Below, piece after piece: positions 8,008 through 16,676 of a DNA stretch of 64,000 nucleotides (its first letter is position 1; the number at the start of each line of letters is the position of its first letter). Position numbers and translations under genes: made by a program. The DNA lies in NCBI RefSeq assembly GCF_009755605.1, contig NZ_WPNZ01000014.1, positions 124,001 to 188,000 on the forward strand, given 5' to 3'. This DNA is from Streptomyces typhae (GTDB lineage: Bacteria > Actinomycetota > Actinomycetes > Streptomycetales > Streptomycetaceae). A model generated the notes under the pieces. That model saw only the letters and a list, made by a program, of their open reading frames with translations, was not told where the DNA came from and did not search any database.

Positions 8008-9492
8008 ATGTCAGTCACCGCGCTCAGACGTGCCGTCAAGGAGTCCGTCTCGGGCATGCCCCCCGCCTTCTGGTGGCTGTGGACCAGCACCCTGGTCAAC
8101 CGGCTCGGGGCGTTCGTGGCCACCTTCATGGCGCTGTACCTGACGCTCGACCGGGGCTACTCCGCCACCTACGCCGGGCTCGTCGCCGCCCTGCACGGCC
8201 TCGGCGGCGTCATCTCCTCGCTCGGTGCCGGGGTGATGACCGACCGGCTCGGAAGGCGGCCCACGCTACTGATCGCGCAGACCTCGACAGCCGCCTCCGT
8301 GGCGCTGCTCGGCTTCATGCAGCACCCGGTCGCGATCGCCGGCGTCGCCTTCCTCGTCGGCATGGCCAGCAACGCCTCGCGGCCCGCCGTGCAGGCGATG
8401 ATGGCGGACATCGTGCGCCCCGAGGACCGGGTGCGCGCCTTCTCGCTCAACTACTGGGCCATCAACCTGGGCTTCGCCATCTCCTCCGCGGGCGCGGGTT
8501 TCATCGCCTCCTACAGCTATCTCGCGGGGTTCCTGATCGAGGCCGCCATGACGTTGGCGTGCGCGATCGTCGTCTACGTGAAGCTGCCGGAGTCGCGGCC
8601 GCAGGAGAGTGCGGGCGGCGGCGAGGCGGACGGCGTGGGGCTCGGCACCGTGCTGCGCGACGGGCGGTTCATGGGGGTCGTCGGGCTCTCCTTCCTGGTC
8701 GCCCTGATCTTCCAGCAGGGCTCGGTGGGTCTCCCGATCGCGATGGGCGAGGCGGGCTTCTCCCCCAGCGACTACGGCGTGGCCATCGCCGTCAACGGCG
8801 TCATGATCGTCGTACTGCAGATCCCGGTGACGCGGTTCATCGAGCACCGGGACCCGCAGAGCCTGCTGGTCCTGTCCTCGCTCCTCGCCGGGATCGGCTT
8901 CGGGCTCACCGCGTTCGCCGGTTCGGTCGGGCTCTTCGTGCTGACCGTGATGATCTGGACGCTCGCCGAGATCGTCAACGCGCCCACCCAGACGGGACTG
9001 GTCGTGCGGCTCTCGCCGACCCACGGGCGCGGCCGCTACCAGGGCATGTACACGATGTCGTGGGCCGTCGCCGCCCTGGTGGCGCCCCTGATGTCCGGCC
9101 TGCTCATCGACCGTCTGGGCGCGCAGTGGCTGTGGGGCGGGTGCGCGGTCGTGGGTACCGTCGCGGCGCTCGGGTACTGGGGGCTGATGCGGGGTCTTTC
9201 GGAGGGTACGGGGGCGGTGCCGGAGCCGGAGTCGGGGTTGGGGTCGGAATCGGGGTCGGGGTCGGAATCGGGGTCGGGGTCGGAATCGAGGTCGGAGTCG
9301 GGCGTGGAGGTCGCGCCGGTCACCCTGGTTCCCCCGGTCGATCCGGTCTCTCCGGTCGCGCCGGTCACCCCGGCCGCATCGATCGCGTCGGCCACCCCGG
9401 CCGCGCCGATCGCACCGGTCACCCCGGCCGCGCCGACCGCCGCCGCTACCGTGAGCCCAGCGCAGGACCCACTGGGACCGCAGGGAGAGTGA
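8008..9492 (+). CDS. MFS transporter with repeat-rich C-terminal tail
   Basis: A 494-residue permease of the drug/H+ antiporter type with about 12 membrane segments. MFS motif A is GVMTDRLGRRP. The start is the ATG at 8008 after GGGGGAACC. After the last membrane segment (about residue 405) comes a 90-residue tail of SESGSG repeats followed by PVTPAAP-like repeats. These are encoded by 18-bp tandem repeats and are unusual for the family. The substrate cannot be inferred. The toxin-antitoxin-like pair begins 7 nt after its stop and may be cotranscribed. Confidence 0.85.
   Translation: MSVTALRRAVKESVSGMPPAFWWLWTSTLVNRLGAFVATFMALYLTLDRGYSATYAGLVAALHGLGGVISSLGAGVMTDRLGRRPTLLIAQTSTAASVALLGFMQHPVAIAGVAFLVGMASNASRPAVQAMMADIVRPEDRVRAFSLNYWAINLGFAISSAGAGFIASYSYLAGFLIEAAMTLACAIVVYVKLPESRPQESAGGGEADGVGLGTVLRDGRFMGVVGLSFLVALIFQQGSVGLPIAMGEAGFSPSDYGVAIAVNGVMIVVLQIPVTRFIEHRDPQSLLVLSSLLAGIGFGLTAFAGSVGLFVLTVMIWTLAEIVNAPTQTGLVVRLSPTHGRGRYQGMYTMSWAVAALVAPLMSGLLIDRLGAQWLWGGCAVVGTVAALGYWGLMRGLSEGTGAVPEPESGLGSESGSGSESGSGSESRSESGVEVAPVTLVPPVDPVSPVAPVTPAASIASATPAAPIAPVTPAAPTAAATVSPAQDPLGPQGE
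9241..9294 (+). repeat. 18-bp tandem repeat in MFS tail, 3 units
   Basis: GGGTCGGAATCGGGGTCG occurs at 9241-9258 and 9259-9276, and with one change at 9277-9294. It encodes the SESGSG tail. The length of 18 keeps the frame. Confidence 0.9.
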
Positions 9493-9499
9493 CCTGACC

Positions 9500-9748
9500 A
9501 TGGCCGAACCACTGAAGACCTTCATCGGCGGCGAGGAGGTGGACGTTCCCAACACCATCCCGGACATCCGCGCCGCCCTGCCGGAGGACCGGCGCGCGGA
9601 GTTCGACCGGGCCATCAACGAGGCCGGTGTCGACGAGATCCACTCCGTGATGCGGCACTGGATGCTGGAGGCCGTGCCCGATCCCGAGGCCGAGGCCCTG
9701 CTCGACCGGCTGGCCGCCGACGAGGCGGAGAGGCGGAGCATCGCGTGA
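9500..9748 (+). CDS. Small acidic protein, probable antitoxin
   Basis: 82 residues with many Glu/Asp (VPNTIPDIRAALPEDRR, FDRAINEAG), directly upstream of and overlapping a RelE-like gene. Its size, charge and position before the toxin fit a type II antitoxin. No DNA-binding motif is clear. It starts 7 nt after the MFS stop with the GGGAGAG site inside the MFS end. An alternative is a conserved regulatory pair that is not a toxin system. Confidence 0.6.
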   Translation: MAEPLKTFIGGEEVDVPNTIPDIRAALPEDRRAEFDRAINEAGVDEIHSVMRHWMLEAVPDPEAEALLDRLAADEAERRSIA

Positions 9749-10017
9749 GCCGTCACCGCCGGAGCGGGAGCTATCGCATCACGTACGCGCCGCCCGCCGA
9801 CGACACCCTCGCCAAGATGGCCGACGCGGACGCCTTCCGGGTCGCCATGGCCCGCACCCTGGGCCGCGACCCCTACGGGCACGGTTCGACCGCCGTGTCC
9901 GCGGAACCGGCCGAACCCGACCGCCGTGAGGCGACGGTCGGCGGCGCGATCGTCCTCTACTACGTGTCGGGGTCGGTCCTGACCGTGACGGTGGTCCGGC
10001 TGGTCCCGTTCAACTGA
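9745..10017 (+). CDS. RelE/ParE-like toxin-family protein
   Basis: 90 basic residues. SYRITYAPPADDTLAKM starts a RelE/ParE-like strand-helix. REATVGGAIVLYYVSGSVLTVTVVRLV gives the terminal beta strands typical of this fold. The start GTG overlaps the antitoxin stop as GTGA, implying coupled translation. I assign the family by pattern; the catalytic residues of RelE (mRNA cleavage) are not certain here. Confidence 0.6.
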   Translation: MSRHRRSGSYRITYAPPADDTLAKMADADAFRVAMARTLGRDPYGHGSTAVSAEPAEPDRREATVGGAIVLYYVSGSVLTVTVVRLVPFN

Positions 10018-10052
10018 ACCGGCACCACCGTGGCAACCGGCACCACCGTGGC
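10017..10052. repeat. 18-bp perfect tandem duplication
   Basis: AACCGGCACCACCGTGGC is present twice back-to-back, starting within the toxin stop codon. Each copy contains the palindrome CCACCGTGG. It might act as a weak terminator between convergent genes. Confidence 0.85.
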
Positions 10053-10128
10053 ACTGTACGGAGCGATGCCGTCAAATTTGACCAGTCCGGCCGGGATGTG
10101 GGCGGCGGAACACGGGCAGTGGAACGTC

Positions 10129-10632
10129 TCAGGCTCCAGGCCGGGTCAAGTGGGTGAACGCGTCCAAGTTGCGGGTGGACTCGCCGCGGGACACCCGCCA
10201 CTCGTACTCCTTGCGGATCGCCGAAGCGAAGCCCAGCTCCAGGAGGGTGTTGAAGGAGCCGTCCGCCGCCTCAAGGACGGAGCCGAGGAGGCGGTCGAGT
10301 TCGTCGGGTGTGACGGCGGCGAGCGGCAGCTTGCCGGTGAGGTACACGTCGCCCAGGGAGTCGATGGCGTAACTCACGCCGTACAGGCGCAGATTGCGCT
10401 CCAGGAGCCAGCGGTGCACGGCTTCGTGGTTCTCGTCGGGGTGGCGGATCACGAAGGCGTTCAGGGACAGCGAGTGGTTGCCCACGCGCAGCGAGAGGGT
10501 CGTGGAGAGCTTGCGCGTACCTGGCAGCTTCACCACGTAGGAGCCGGACTCCGGGGACTCCCACTCGAGATCGGCCTCGTCCAGAGCCCGCTCGATCACC
10601 GCACAGGGCGCCCCGCCAGCAACGTCAGCCAT
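10129..10632 (-). CDS. YbjN-domain protein
   Basis: A 167-residue protein of the YbjN/CesT-like chaperone-fold family: VIERALDEADLEWESPESGSYVVKLPG, then VRLHV-like strands and LNAFVIRHPDENHEAVHRWLLERN. It lies downstream of mshA, overlapping its end by 8 bp (TGA at 10627-10625, ATG at 10632), so the two are cotranscribed. This pairing with mshA is conserved in Streptomyces as far as I recall. The molecular role is unknown; possibly a chaperone or sensory partner. Confidence 0.8.
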   Translation of the reverse strand: MADVAGGAPCAVIERALDEADLEWESPESGSYVVKLPGTRKLSTTLSLRVGNHSLSLNAFVIRHPDENHEAVHRWLLERNLRLYGVSYAIDSLGDVYLTGKLPLAAVTPDELDRLLGSVLEAADGSFNTLLELGFASAIRKEYEWRVSRGESTRNLDAFTHLTRPGA

Positions 10633-11971
10633 GGTGCGAGCGTACGTGACGCCGGTGATCGTGCACGGCGGCGGAGTACACGTCGGCCGTGGCGGACGCG
10701 GCGGTCCCCCAGCCGAAGGACTGCGCGTGCCGCGCGGCCGCCGCGCCCATGCGGTCCACAAGCTGTGGACGGTCGGCGAGTTCGCCGAGCATGCGCGCGT
10801 AGGGGGCGGGTTCGTGACCGGAGATCAGGAATCCGGTCTCGCCGTCGCGCACGGCCACGGGCAGTCCGCCCACCGCCGCGGCGAGCACGGGCGTCCCCGC
10901 GGCCTGCGCCTCGATGGCCACCAGGCCGAAGGACTCGCTGTAGGAGGGCATCACGAGCACGGACGCGGCCCGGAACCAGTCGGCGAGCTGCTCCTGCCCG
11001 ACGGGCGGCTGGAAGCGGACGACATCCGCGATCCCCAGGCGCGCGGCCAGCTTCTGGAGCCCCTCGGGCTTGGCGAGGCCGCTGCCGCTCGGCCCGCCGA
11101 CGACCGGCACGACGATCCGCGTACGCAGTTCCGGCCGCTCGTCGAGCAGACAGCCCACGGCGCGCAGCAGCACGTCGGGGGCCTTCAGGGGCTGGATGCG
11201 GCCCGCGAAGAGCGGGATCAGGGCGTCCTGGGGCAGGCCGAGGCGGTGGCGGGCGGCAGCGCGGCCGTCGGCCGGGCGGAAGCGGTCCAGGTTCACGCCC
11301 GGGTGGACGACTGCGACCTTCCCGGGGTCGGCCTCGTAGTGGCGGACGAGTTCGTCGGCCTCTTCGGCGGTGTTGGCGACGAGCCGGTCGGCGGCGCGCA
11401 CGATCTGGGTCTCGCCGATGACGCGGGCGGCGGGCTCGGGGGTGTCGCCCGCGGCGAGCGCGGCGTTCTTGACCTTCGCCATGGTGTGCATGGCGTGCAC
11501 GAGGGGCGTGCCCCAGCGCTCGGCGGCCAGCCAGCCGACGTGGCCGCTGAGCCAGTAGTGGGAGTGGACCAGGTCGTAGTGGCCGGGGCGGTGGCCCGCC
11601 CAGGCCTGCATCACGCCGTGCGTGAACGCGCACAGCTGGGCCGGCAGCTCCTCCTTGGCGAGGCCTTCGTAGGGGCCCGCGTCGACGTGGCGCACGAGGA
11701 CGCCCGGCGCCAGCTCCACGACGGGCGGAAGCGTGCCGGTGGTGGCGCGGGTGAAGATCTCGACCTCGATGTTGAGGGCGGCCAGGCGCCTGGCGAGCTC
11801 CACGATGTAGACGTTCATGCCGCCCGCGTCACCGGTGCCGGGCTGGTGCAGCGGCGAGGTGTGCACGCTGAGCATGGCCACCCGGCGGGGGCGCCGCGAG
11901 GAGCCGGGCAGCCTGATCCGGGCGGGCGCGGATGGGGAGCGACGCCCGAGCCTGGTCACGTAGTGGCTCAC
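10625..11971 (-). CDS. mshA: MshA, D-inositol 3-phosphate glycosyltransferase
   Basis: First enzyme of mycothiol synthesis: it transfers GlcNAc from UDP-GlcNAc to 1L-myo-inositol 1-phosphate. It is a GT-B, GT4-family protein. The N-terminal motif is HTSPLHQPGTGDAGGMNVYI, the donor site has FAGRIQPLKAPDVLL, and the E-x7-E element is SESFGLVAIEAQ. The chosen start is the GTG at 11971, giving 448 residues, because AAGGAGG sits 8 nt before it; a longer frame upstream lacks such a site. MshD, the last enzyme of the pathway, is elsewhere in this window. Confidence 0.95.
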   Translation of the reverse strand: MSHYVTRLGRRSPSAPARIRLPGSSRRPRRVAMLSVHTSPLHQPGTGDAGGMNVYIVELARRLAALNIEVEIFTRATTGTLPPVVELAPGVLVRHVDAGPYEGLAKEELPAQLCAFTHGVMQAWAGHRPGHYDLVHSHYWLSGHVGWLAAERWGTPLVHAMHTMAKVKNAALAAGDTPEPAARVIGETQIVRAADRLVANTAEEADELVRHYEADPGKVAVVHPGVNLDRFRPADGRAAARHRLGLPQDALIPLFAGRIQPLKAPDVLLRAVGCLLDERPELRTRIVVPVVGGPSGSGLAKPEGLQKLAARLGIADVVRFQPPVGQEQLADWFRAASVLVMPSYSESFGLVAIEAQAAGTPVLAAAVGGLPVAVRDGETGFLISGHEPAPYARMLGELADRPQLVDRMGAAAARHAQSFGWGTAASATADVYSAAVHDHRRHVRSHHG

Positions 11972-12116
11972 GTGGCGGTCCTCCTTGGCCTTGGCGGCGG
12001 GCACGACGAGGGGGAGGCCGGGTGCGCGCCTCCAGAGGGGAGCAACACCGGAAGGGTCGGCTCCATTTCCTCTTTGCCAAAGCATTACCTAGTCATTCTC
12101 AACCGATTTCCTTGCT

Positions 12117-12122
12117 TACGCT
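12117..12122 (+). promoter_or_regulatory. -10 hexamer of a leaderless promoter
   Basis: TACGCT lies exactly 6 nt before the ATG at 12129, the geometry of leaderless transcripts in Streptomyces. On the opposite strand TAGGTA (about 12087-12092) could be the -10 for mshA. Confidence 0.55.
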
Positions 12123-12128
12123 TGCCCC

Positions 12129-12935
12129 ATGTCCGCCCGCGCACCCCGTTCACCCCTCCGCCCCGTGGGAACGGTGACGCGCGGCACCACGAATCCCAAC
12201 CGGCTGCGCCGCATGGACCGGTGGATCGCCGCCGTCCACGGCGCCGCGCTGCGCGGCGCGGAGGCTCCGCTCGCCGTCGACCTCGGCTACGGCGCGGCCC
12301 CCTGGACCGCCGTCGAACTGCTCCTGCGGCTGCGTACCGTCGCCCCGCGCGCGTGCGTGACGGGCATCGAGATCGACCCGGAGCGGGTGGCGGCGGCCCG
12401 GCCCTACGAGCGCGAGGGCCTCACCTTCCGGCACGGCGGCTTCGAGGTGCCGCTGGCCGCGCGCCCGCTGTTGATCCGTGCGGCGAACGTGCTGCGCCAG
12501 TACGACGAGGACCAGGTCGCCGCCGTCTGGGAGCGGCTGTGCGGGCGGCTCGCGCCGGGCGGGCTGCTCGTCGAGGGCACCTGCGACGAGATCGGGCGGC
12601 GGCACGTGTGGGTCGCGCTCGGCCCGGAGGGCCCGCGCACGGTGACGTTCGCGGCCCGCCTCGCCTCCCTGGAGCGCCCCTCCGACCTCGCGGAGCGGCT
12701 GCCCAAGGCGCTGATCCACCGCAATGTGCCCGGTGAGCCGGTGCACGCGTTCCTGCGGGACTTCGACCGGGCGTGGGCGGCGGCAGCCCCGTACGCGGCG
12801 TACGGGGCGCGGCAGCGGTGGGCGCGGGCGGTGCGGGACCTGACGGCGGACTGGCCGGTGGTGGACCGCGGCGCGCGGTGGCGGCAGGGGGAAGTGACGG
12901 TGCGGTGGGAGGCGTTGGCGCCGCGCGGGGCCTGA
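12129..12935 (+). CDS. Class I SAM-dependent methyltransferase-like protein
   Basis: 268 residues. The SAM-binding motif I is VDLGYGAAPWTAVELL and motif II is VTGIEIDPERVAAARPY. The middle (NVLRQYDEDQVAAVWERLCGRLAPGGLLVEG) fits the later Rossmann strands. It appears leaderless (TACGCT 6 nt upstream of the ATG). The substrate is unknown and no known target-recognition domain is seen. It is divergent from mshA. Confidence 0.8.
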   Translation: MSARAPRSPLRPVGTVTRGTTNPNRLRRMDRWIAAVHGAALRGAEAPLAVDLGYGAAPWTAVELLLRLRTVAPRACVTGIEIDPERVAAARPYEREGLTFRHGGFEVPLAARPLLIRAANVLRQYDEDQVAAVWERLCGRLAPGGLLVEGTCDEIGRRHVWVALGPEGPRTVTFAARLASLERPSDLAERLPKALIHRNVPGEPVHAFLRDFDRAWAAAAPYAAYGARQRWARAVRDLTADWPVVDRGARWRQGEVTVRWEALAPRGA

Positions 12936-13153
12936 CGGCCCGGCTCCGTGTCCCGTAGGGGTGATCTCCGTGCCCCATGGGGGCGATCTCCGGGTCCGCC
13001 GATGGAACGATCTCCGCTTTCGGTACGTCACACGAGGCAGACGGGGGATCGGAGTTGCCGCGTGGCTCTGTCGCAATCGGCGGCGACATGGCACCATCCC
13101 CGGAAACGCGCGGACAAGTTACTGACGGTAAATCAGCTTTGGGGGTGGCGGGC

Positions 13154-14212
13154 GTGACCGGCAAGGGGCACTCGACGACGACGGCCGTGGCACTGATCTG
13201 CGCGTGCGCTGCCGCGGTGCTGGCCGCGCCGGGCACGGCGTTCGCGCGACCCACGGACCCCACTCCCCCCACGAATAGATCCCTCGAACAGGTCCGCGAG
13301 GAGATCGAGCGGCTCTACCGCGAGGCGGGCACGGCCACGGACGCGTACAACGCCGCGGAGGAGAAGGCCGAGAAGCAGTCGCAGGAGATCGTGCGGCTGG
13401 CCCGCTCCATCGACAAGGGACAGGCGAGGCTGGAGAGGCTCAGGGCCCGCGCGGCCGCCGCCGCCCGCGCGCAGTACCGCCGCGGCGGAGTGCCCGACGA
13501 GGCCAAGCTGCTGCTCAGCGACAACCCGAGCCGGTTCCTCGACGGCGCGGGCCGACTGCGCCGCGGCCAGCACGCGACGAAGTCCATGCTGACCGAAATG
13601 GCCCGCACGCAGGAGGACTTGACGACGTACGCCAAGGACGCCTCCGCCCAGTGGAAGCGCCTCGAGGCCAACCGCAAGGCCAAGGCCGAGGCGAAGAAGA
13701 AGGTCAAGAAGAAGATCGCCGCCGCCGAGAAGCTGGAGTCGCGCCTGGAGAAGACGGAGCGCGAGCGGCTGCGGAAGCTGGAGGAGGAGGCCGCCCTGAA
13801 GCGGCAGTCCGCCTGGGTGGACACCGGCATACTCAAGGACGCGAAGGGCGGCGACGCGACCTCGCCCGGCAAGAAGGCCATCGCCTACGCCACCGCGCAG
13901 ATCGGCAAGCCGTACGTATGGGGTGCCGAGGGCCCGAAGTCCTTCGACTGCTCGGGGCTGACGTCCCAGGCCTGGGCCGCCGCGGGCAAGGGCATCCCGC
14001 GCACCTCGCAGGAGCAGTGGAAGCAGCTCCCCCACGTCGACGTGAAGAACATGCGCCCCGGCGACCTGATCATCTACCACAAGGACGCCAGTCACGTCGG
14101 CCTCTATGTGGGCGACGGCGCCATCGTGCACGCTCCCCGCCCCGGGCGGGACGTGACGGTCGCGGGTGCGGGGTCCATGGAGATACTCGGCGTGGTGCGG
14201 CCGGACAAGTAA
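13154..14212 (+). CDS. Secreted NlpC/P60 peptidoglycan endopeptidase
   Basis: A cell-wall hydrolase predicted to cut D-Glu-diaminopimelate-type stem-peptide bonds. It has a signal peptide (cleavage near TAFA-RP, residue 30), then a long coiled coil (45-230) rich in Glu/Lys/Arg. The NlpC/P60 domain (240-352) has Cys in FDCSGLTSQAW, His in ASHVGLYVGDG and a polar third residue in VHAPRPG. The start is uncertain: GTG at 13154 has GGGGGTGG 8 nt before it and gives a normal signal peptide. The palindrome TTACTGACGGTAA (13119-13131) is just upstream. Confidence 0.85.
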   Translation: MTGKGHSTTTAVALICACAAAVLAAPGTAFARPTDPTPPTNRSLEQVREEIERLYREAGTATDAYNAAEEKAEKQSQEIVRLARSIDKGQARLERLRARAAAAARAQYRRGGVPDEAKLLLSDNPSRFLDGAGRLRRGQHATKSMLTEMARTQEDLTTYAKDASAQWKRLEANRKAKAEAKKKVKKKIAAAEKLESRLEKTERERLRKLEEEAALKRQSAWVDTGILKDAKGGDATSPGKKAIAYATAQIGKPYVWGAEGPKSFDCSGLTSQAWAAAGKGIPRTSQEQWKQLPHVDVKNMRPGDLIIYHKDASHVGLYVGDGAIVHAPRPGRDVTVAGAGSMEILGVVRPDK

Positions 14213-14256
14213 GGGGCCCGGCCCTCTCTCCCCCCGCCAGCCTGCCTGCCGACCTG

Positions 14257-14288
14257 CCAGCCTGCCAGCCTGCCAGCCTGCCAGCCTG
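14257..14288. repeat. 8-bp tandem repeat, 4 units
   Basis: CCAGCCTG is repeated four times perfectly, with degenerate copies before it from 14237. It lies in the 3' flank of the NlpC/P60 gene. Confidence 0.9.
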
Positions 14289-14387
14289 CAAGGACACGGT
14301 GGCCTGTGACCCGTGCCGCACGCCCTGGGTCCGGCTCAACCGTCCGGACGTGACGTTCGTCATCACAAGCGGACCGGGTTCGTTCCA

Positions 14388-14438
14388 AATGCCGTCCAGG
14401 ATGCGGCATATGCCGTCGGCCGCGTGCCGGACGCCATT
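14388..14438. promoter_or_regulatory. Nested palindrome upstream of phosphatase gene
   Basis: The 10-bp palindrome GGCATATGCC (14405-14414) is flanked by AATGCCGTCC (14388-14397) and GGACGCCATT (14429-14438), which pair with one mismatch. The probable -35 TTCCAC (14437-14442) and -10 TATGGT (14461-14466) follow directly, so a regulator bound here would affect the 14533 gene. The rest of the 14213-14532 gap holds only the tandem repeat. Confidence 0.4.
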
Positions 14439-14532
14439 CCACACGAGTCCCGGGTACCGCTATGGTCCCCGTCTGGTGGTGCGTGCGACCGTCGCGCCAC
14501 CATGCCCTCGGGGGGAGGGAAGGAACTCAACG

Positions 14533-16197
14533 ATGCCCGTACCCATACCGCGGCAGAGAGCGATCCCGGCCGCGGAAGGCGGTCAGGCCGGTACCACCCC
14601 GGAAGCCGACGGCACCGGCCCCTCGGACCATGACACCGCCGAGGGCGCCAGGTCCGCGGGCCGCGGCCACGCGGACCGCGGCCTCGCGGGCGGTAGCCCC
14701 GCTGAGGGCGGTCCCGCCGAGGGCGGCCACGGCGAGGGCGGCCACGGCGACGGCCTCGCGGCCAACGGCACAGACAGCGGCGTACGCGGTGGCGTGGGCA
14801 GCGGCAGCGGCGCCAACGGCGGCGCGAGCAGCGGCAGCGGCACAGGCAGCAGCGCGAACGGCGGCACAGGCAGCAGCCCAGGCGGCGACACAGACCACAG
14901 CCCAGGCGGCAGCCCAGACGATGCCACAGACCACAGCCCAGGCGGCGGCCCAGACGCCGCCACAGACCACAGCCCACGCAACGGCGCGGGCAGCGGCATC
15001 GCCCTCACTCTCCTCGTCATCGAGGACGACCCGACCGGCTCCCTGAGGCTTCCCGAGCTCCTGGACTCCGCGGGCAGGCCGATCCGTATCCGCACCGCCC
15101 GCAACCTCACCGAGGCCGAGCGGCTGCTCACGGACGACGTGCACTGCATCCTGCTCGACCTGGCCCTGCCGGGCCGGACCCCCGCGAGCGGCCCCGAGGA
15201 CACCGACCGCGGCGCCACCGACCCCGACGAGCTCGCCGTGCTCCGGCACGTGCTGCGCCTCGCGCCCCGCCACGCCGTACTCGCGCTCACCGCGTCCGGC
15301 GACGCCGAGATCGGCGCCCAGGCCGTGCGGGTCGGCGCCCAGGACTATCTGCTGCGCGAGGAGCTGGACGGCCGCCTGCTGAGCCGCGCCATCCGGTACG
15401 CGGTGGAGCGCAAGCGCGCGGACGCCGCGCAGCGCCAGCTCTCGGAGTCCCGTCTGCGCGCCCAGGAGAACGCCCGTCTGGAGCGCGGGCTGCTGCCGAC
15501 GCCGCTGCTCGACGGCTCCCCGCTGCGCTTCGCCGCCCGCTACCGCCCCGGCCGCTCCCGGGCACTGCTCGGCGGTGACTTCTACGACACGGTGCGCACG
15601 CCGGACGGCTCGGTGCACGTGATGATCGGCGACGTGTGCGGGCACGGCCCCGACGAGGCGGCGCTCGGTGTCGAGCTGCGCATCGCCTGGCGCGCGCTGA
15701 CCTTCGCGGGGCTGTGCGGCGACGAGCTGCTGTCCACCCTCCAGAAGGTCCTGGAGCACGAGCGTGCCGACGAGGAGATCTTCGCGACCCTGTGCACGGT
15801 GGACATCGCGCCGGACGGGCGCAGGGCGGGCCTGTGCCTGGCCGGCCACCCGTCACCGCTGATAGCCCGCCCCGGCCGGCCCGCGGAGTTGCTCCCGTAC
15901 GACGACGGGGGCCCCGCGCTCGGCCTGCTGCCGCGGGCCCGGTGGCCCCGCCGCCAGGTGGAGCTCGGCGGCAGCTGGAGCCTGATGCTGTACACGGACG
16001 GCCTGATCGAGGGCCGGATCGGCCAGGGCAACCAGCGGCTCGGGCAGGACGGCATGGTGGAGATGGTCCGCCGCAAGATCGCGGCGGGCCTCGGCGGCGA
16101 CGAACTCCTGGAGGCCGCGGTGAACGAGGCCCAGGAACTCAACGGCGGCGACCTGACGGACGACGTGGCGGTACTGCTGCTCGACCGGACGCGCTAG
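14533..16197 (+). CDS. Receiver-PP2C (RsbU/SpoIIE-type) phosphatase
   Basis: 554 residues. Residues 1-155 are a Gly/Ser/Asp-rich disordered region with DHSPGG repeats. A response-regulator receiver follows (LLVIEDDP; phospho-Asp in CILLDLALPG; VGAQDYLLREELDG), then a helical linker, then a PP2C/SpoIIE serine phosphatase with LLGGDFYD, GDVCGHGPDEA and DDVAVLLLDR metal sites. Such proteins dephosphorylate anti-anti-sigma factors. The ATG follows GGGAGGGAAGGA. The VTKPF-type Lys region is unusual (LLREEL), so phosphorylation may be weak. The partner is unknown; SCO4201-like by position. Confidence 0.9.
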   Translation: MPVPIPRQRAIPAAEGGQAGTTPEADGTGPSDHDTAEGARSAGRGHADRGLAGGSPAEGGPAEGGHGEGGHGDGLAANGTDSGVRGGVGSGSGANGGASSGSGTGSSANGGTGSSPGGDTDHSPGGSPDDATDHSPGGGPDAATDHSPRNGAGSGIALTLLVIEDDPTGSLRLPELLDSAGRPIRIRTARNLTEAERLLTDDVHCILLDLALPGRTPASGPEDTDRGATDPDELAVLRHVLRLAPRHAVLALTASGDAEIGAQAVRVGAQDYLLREELDGRLLSRAIRYAVERKRADAAQRQLSESRLRAQENARLERGLLPTPLLDGSPLRFAARYRPGRSRALLGGDFYDTVRTPDGSVHVMIGDVCGHGPDEAALGVELRIAWRALTFAGLCGDELLSTLQKVLEHERADEEIFATLCTVDIAPDGRRAGLCLAGHPSPLIARPGRPAELLPYDDGGPALGLLPRARWPRRQVELGGSWSLMLYTDGLIEGRIGQGNQRLGQDGMVEMVRRKIAAGLGGDELLEAAVNEAQELNGGDLTDDVAVLLLDRTR

Positions 16198-16219
16198 CGC
16201 CCGCTCCCGGCGTGCCTGC

Positions 16220-16570
16220 TCAGCGCCCGCCGTTGTACGGCCCGTAGGGGCCGTCGCTGCTGGAGCCGCGGCGGCCGCCGCCCCCGCCGGTGATCTGGCG
16301 CAGCGCGGGCCGCACGTCGACCATGTACACGATGGTCGCGATGAGGCCGATGATGGGCAGGAACGACAGGATCGGGAAGAGCAGGTTCACCACGAAGGCG
16401 ATCCCGAGGATGATCAGCCAGAACGGCTTGGTCTTCTTGTCCGCCGCGCGGTAGGCGTCCTCCCGCCGGATGGCGGCGTCGAGGAGCGCGAAGCCGCTGA
16501 ACACGATCAGGGCCAGCGACAGCAGCCACATGAGGTTCGCGAACCCCTGCATCAGCACAACGTCCACCAC
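16220..16570 (-). CDS. DUF2516 family membrane protein
   Basis: 116 residues with three hydrophobic segments (about 10-35, 50-70, 72-90) and a Gly/Arg/Tyr C-terminal tail (GGGGGRRGSSS). The pattern ADKKTKPFWLIILGIAFVVN is characteristic of actinobacterial DUF2516. The start is either the GTG at 16570 or an ATG six codons later (16552); neither has a strong ribosome site. Function unknown. Confidence 0.8.
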   Translation of the reverse strand: MVDVVLMQGFANLMWLLSLALIVFSGFALLDAAIRREDAYRAADKKTKPFWLIILGIAFVVNLLFPILSFLPIIGLIATIVYMVDVRPALRQITGGGGGRRGSSSDGPYGPYNGGR

Positions 16571-16636
16571 CAGTCTCGGCGTATCCCTACGCGACGTACG
16601 AAGCCAACGTCACCGTACCCGCTTACCCGGACAACG

Positions 16637-16663
16637 GGCCGGGCACTCCGGGAGTGCCCGGCC
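16637..16663. terminator. Terminator after histone-like gene
   Basis: GGCCGGGCACT (16637-16647) and AGTGCCCGGCC (16653-16663) form an 11-bp perfect stem with a 5-nt loop, between the histone-like gene end and the DUF2516 start. Confidence 0.8.
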
Positions 16664-16676
16664 GGCGCCGCTCCCT

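Noticed and set aside
10625..12085. Longer mshA from a start near 12085
   Set aside because: It reads through the promoter region; GTG at 11971 has an ideal AAGGAGG site.
12936..13153. c-di-AMP (ydaO-type) riboswitch upstream of the NlpC/P60 gene
   Set aside because: Such riboswitches often precede Streptomyces cell-wall hydrolase genes, but the 218-nt gap lacks the conserved motifs I know.
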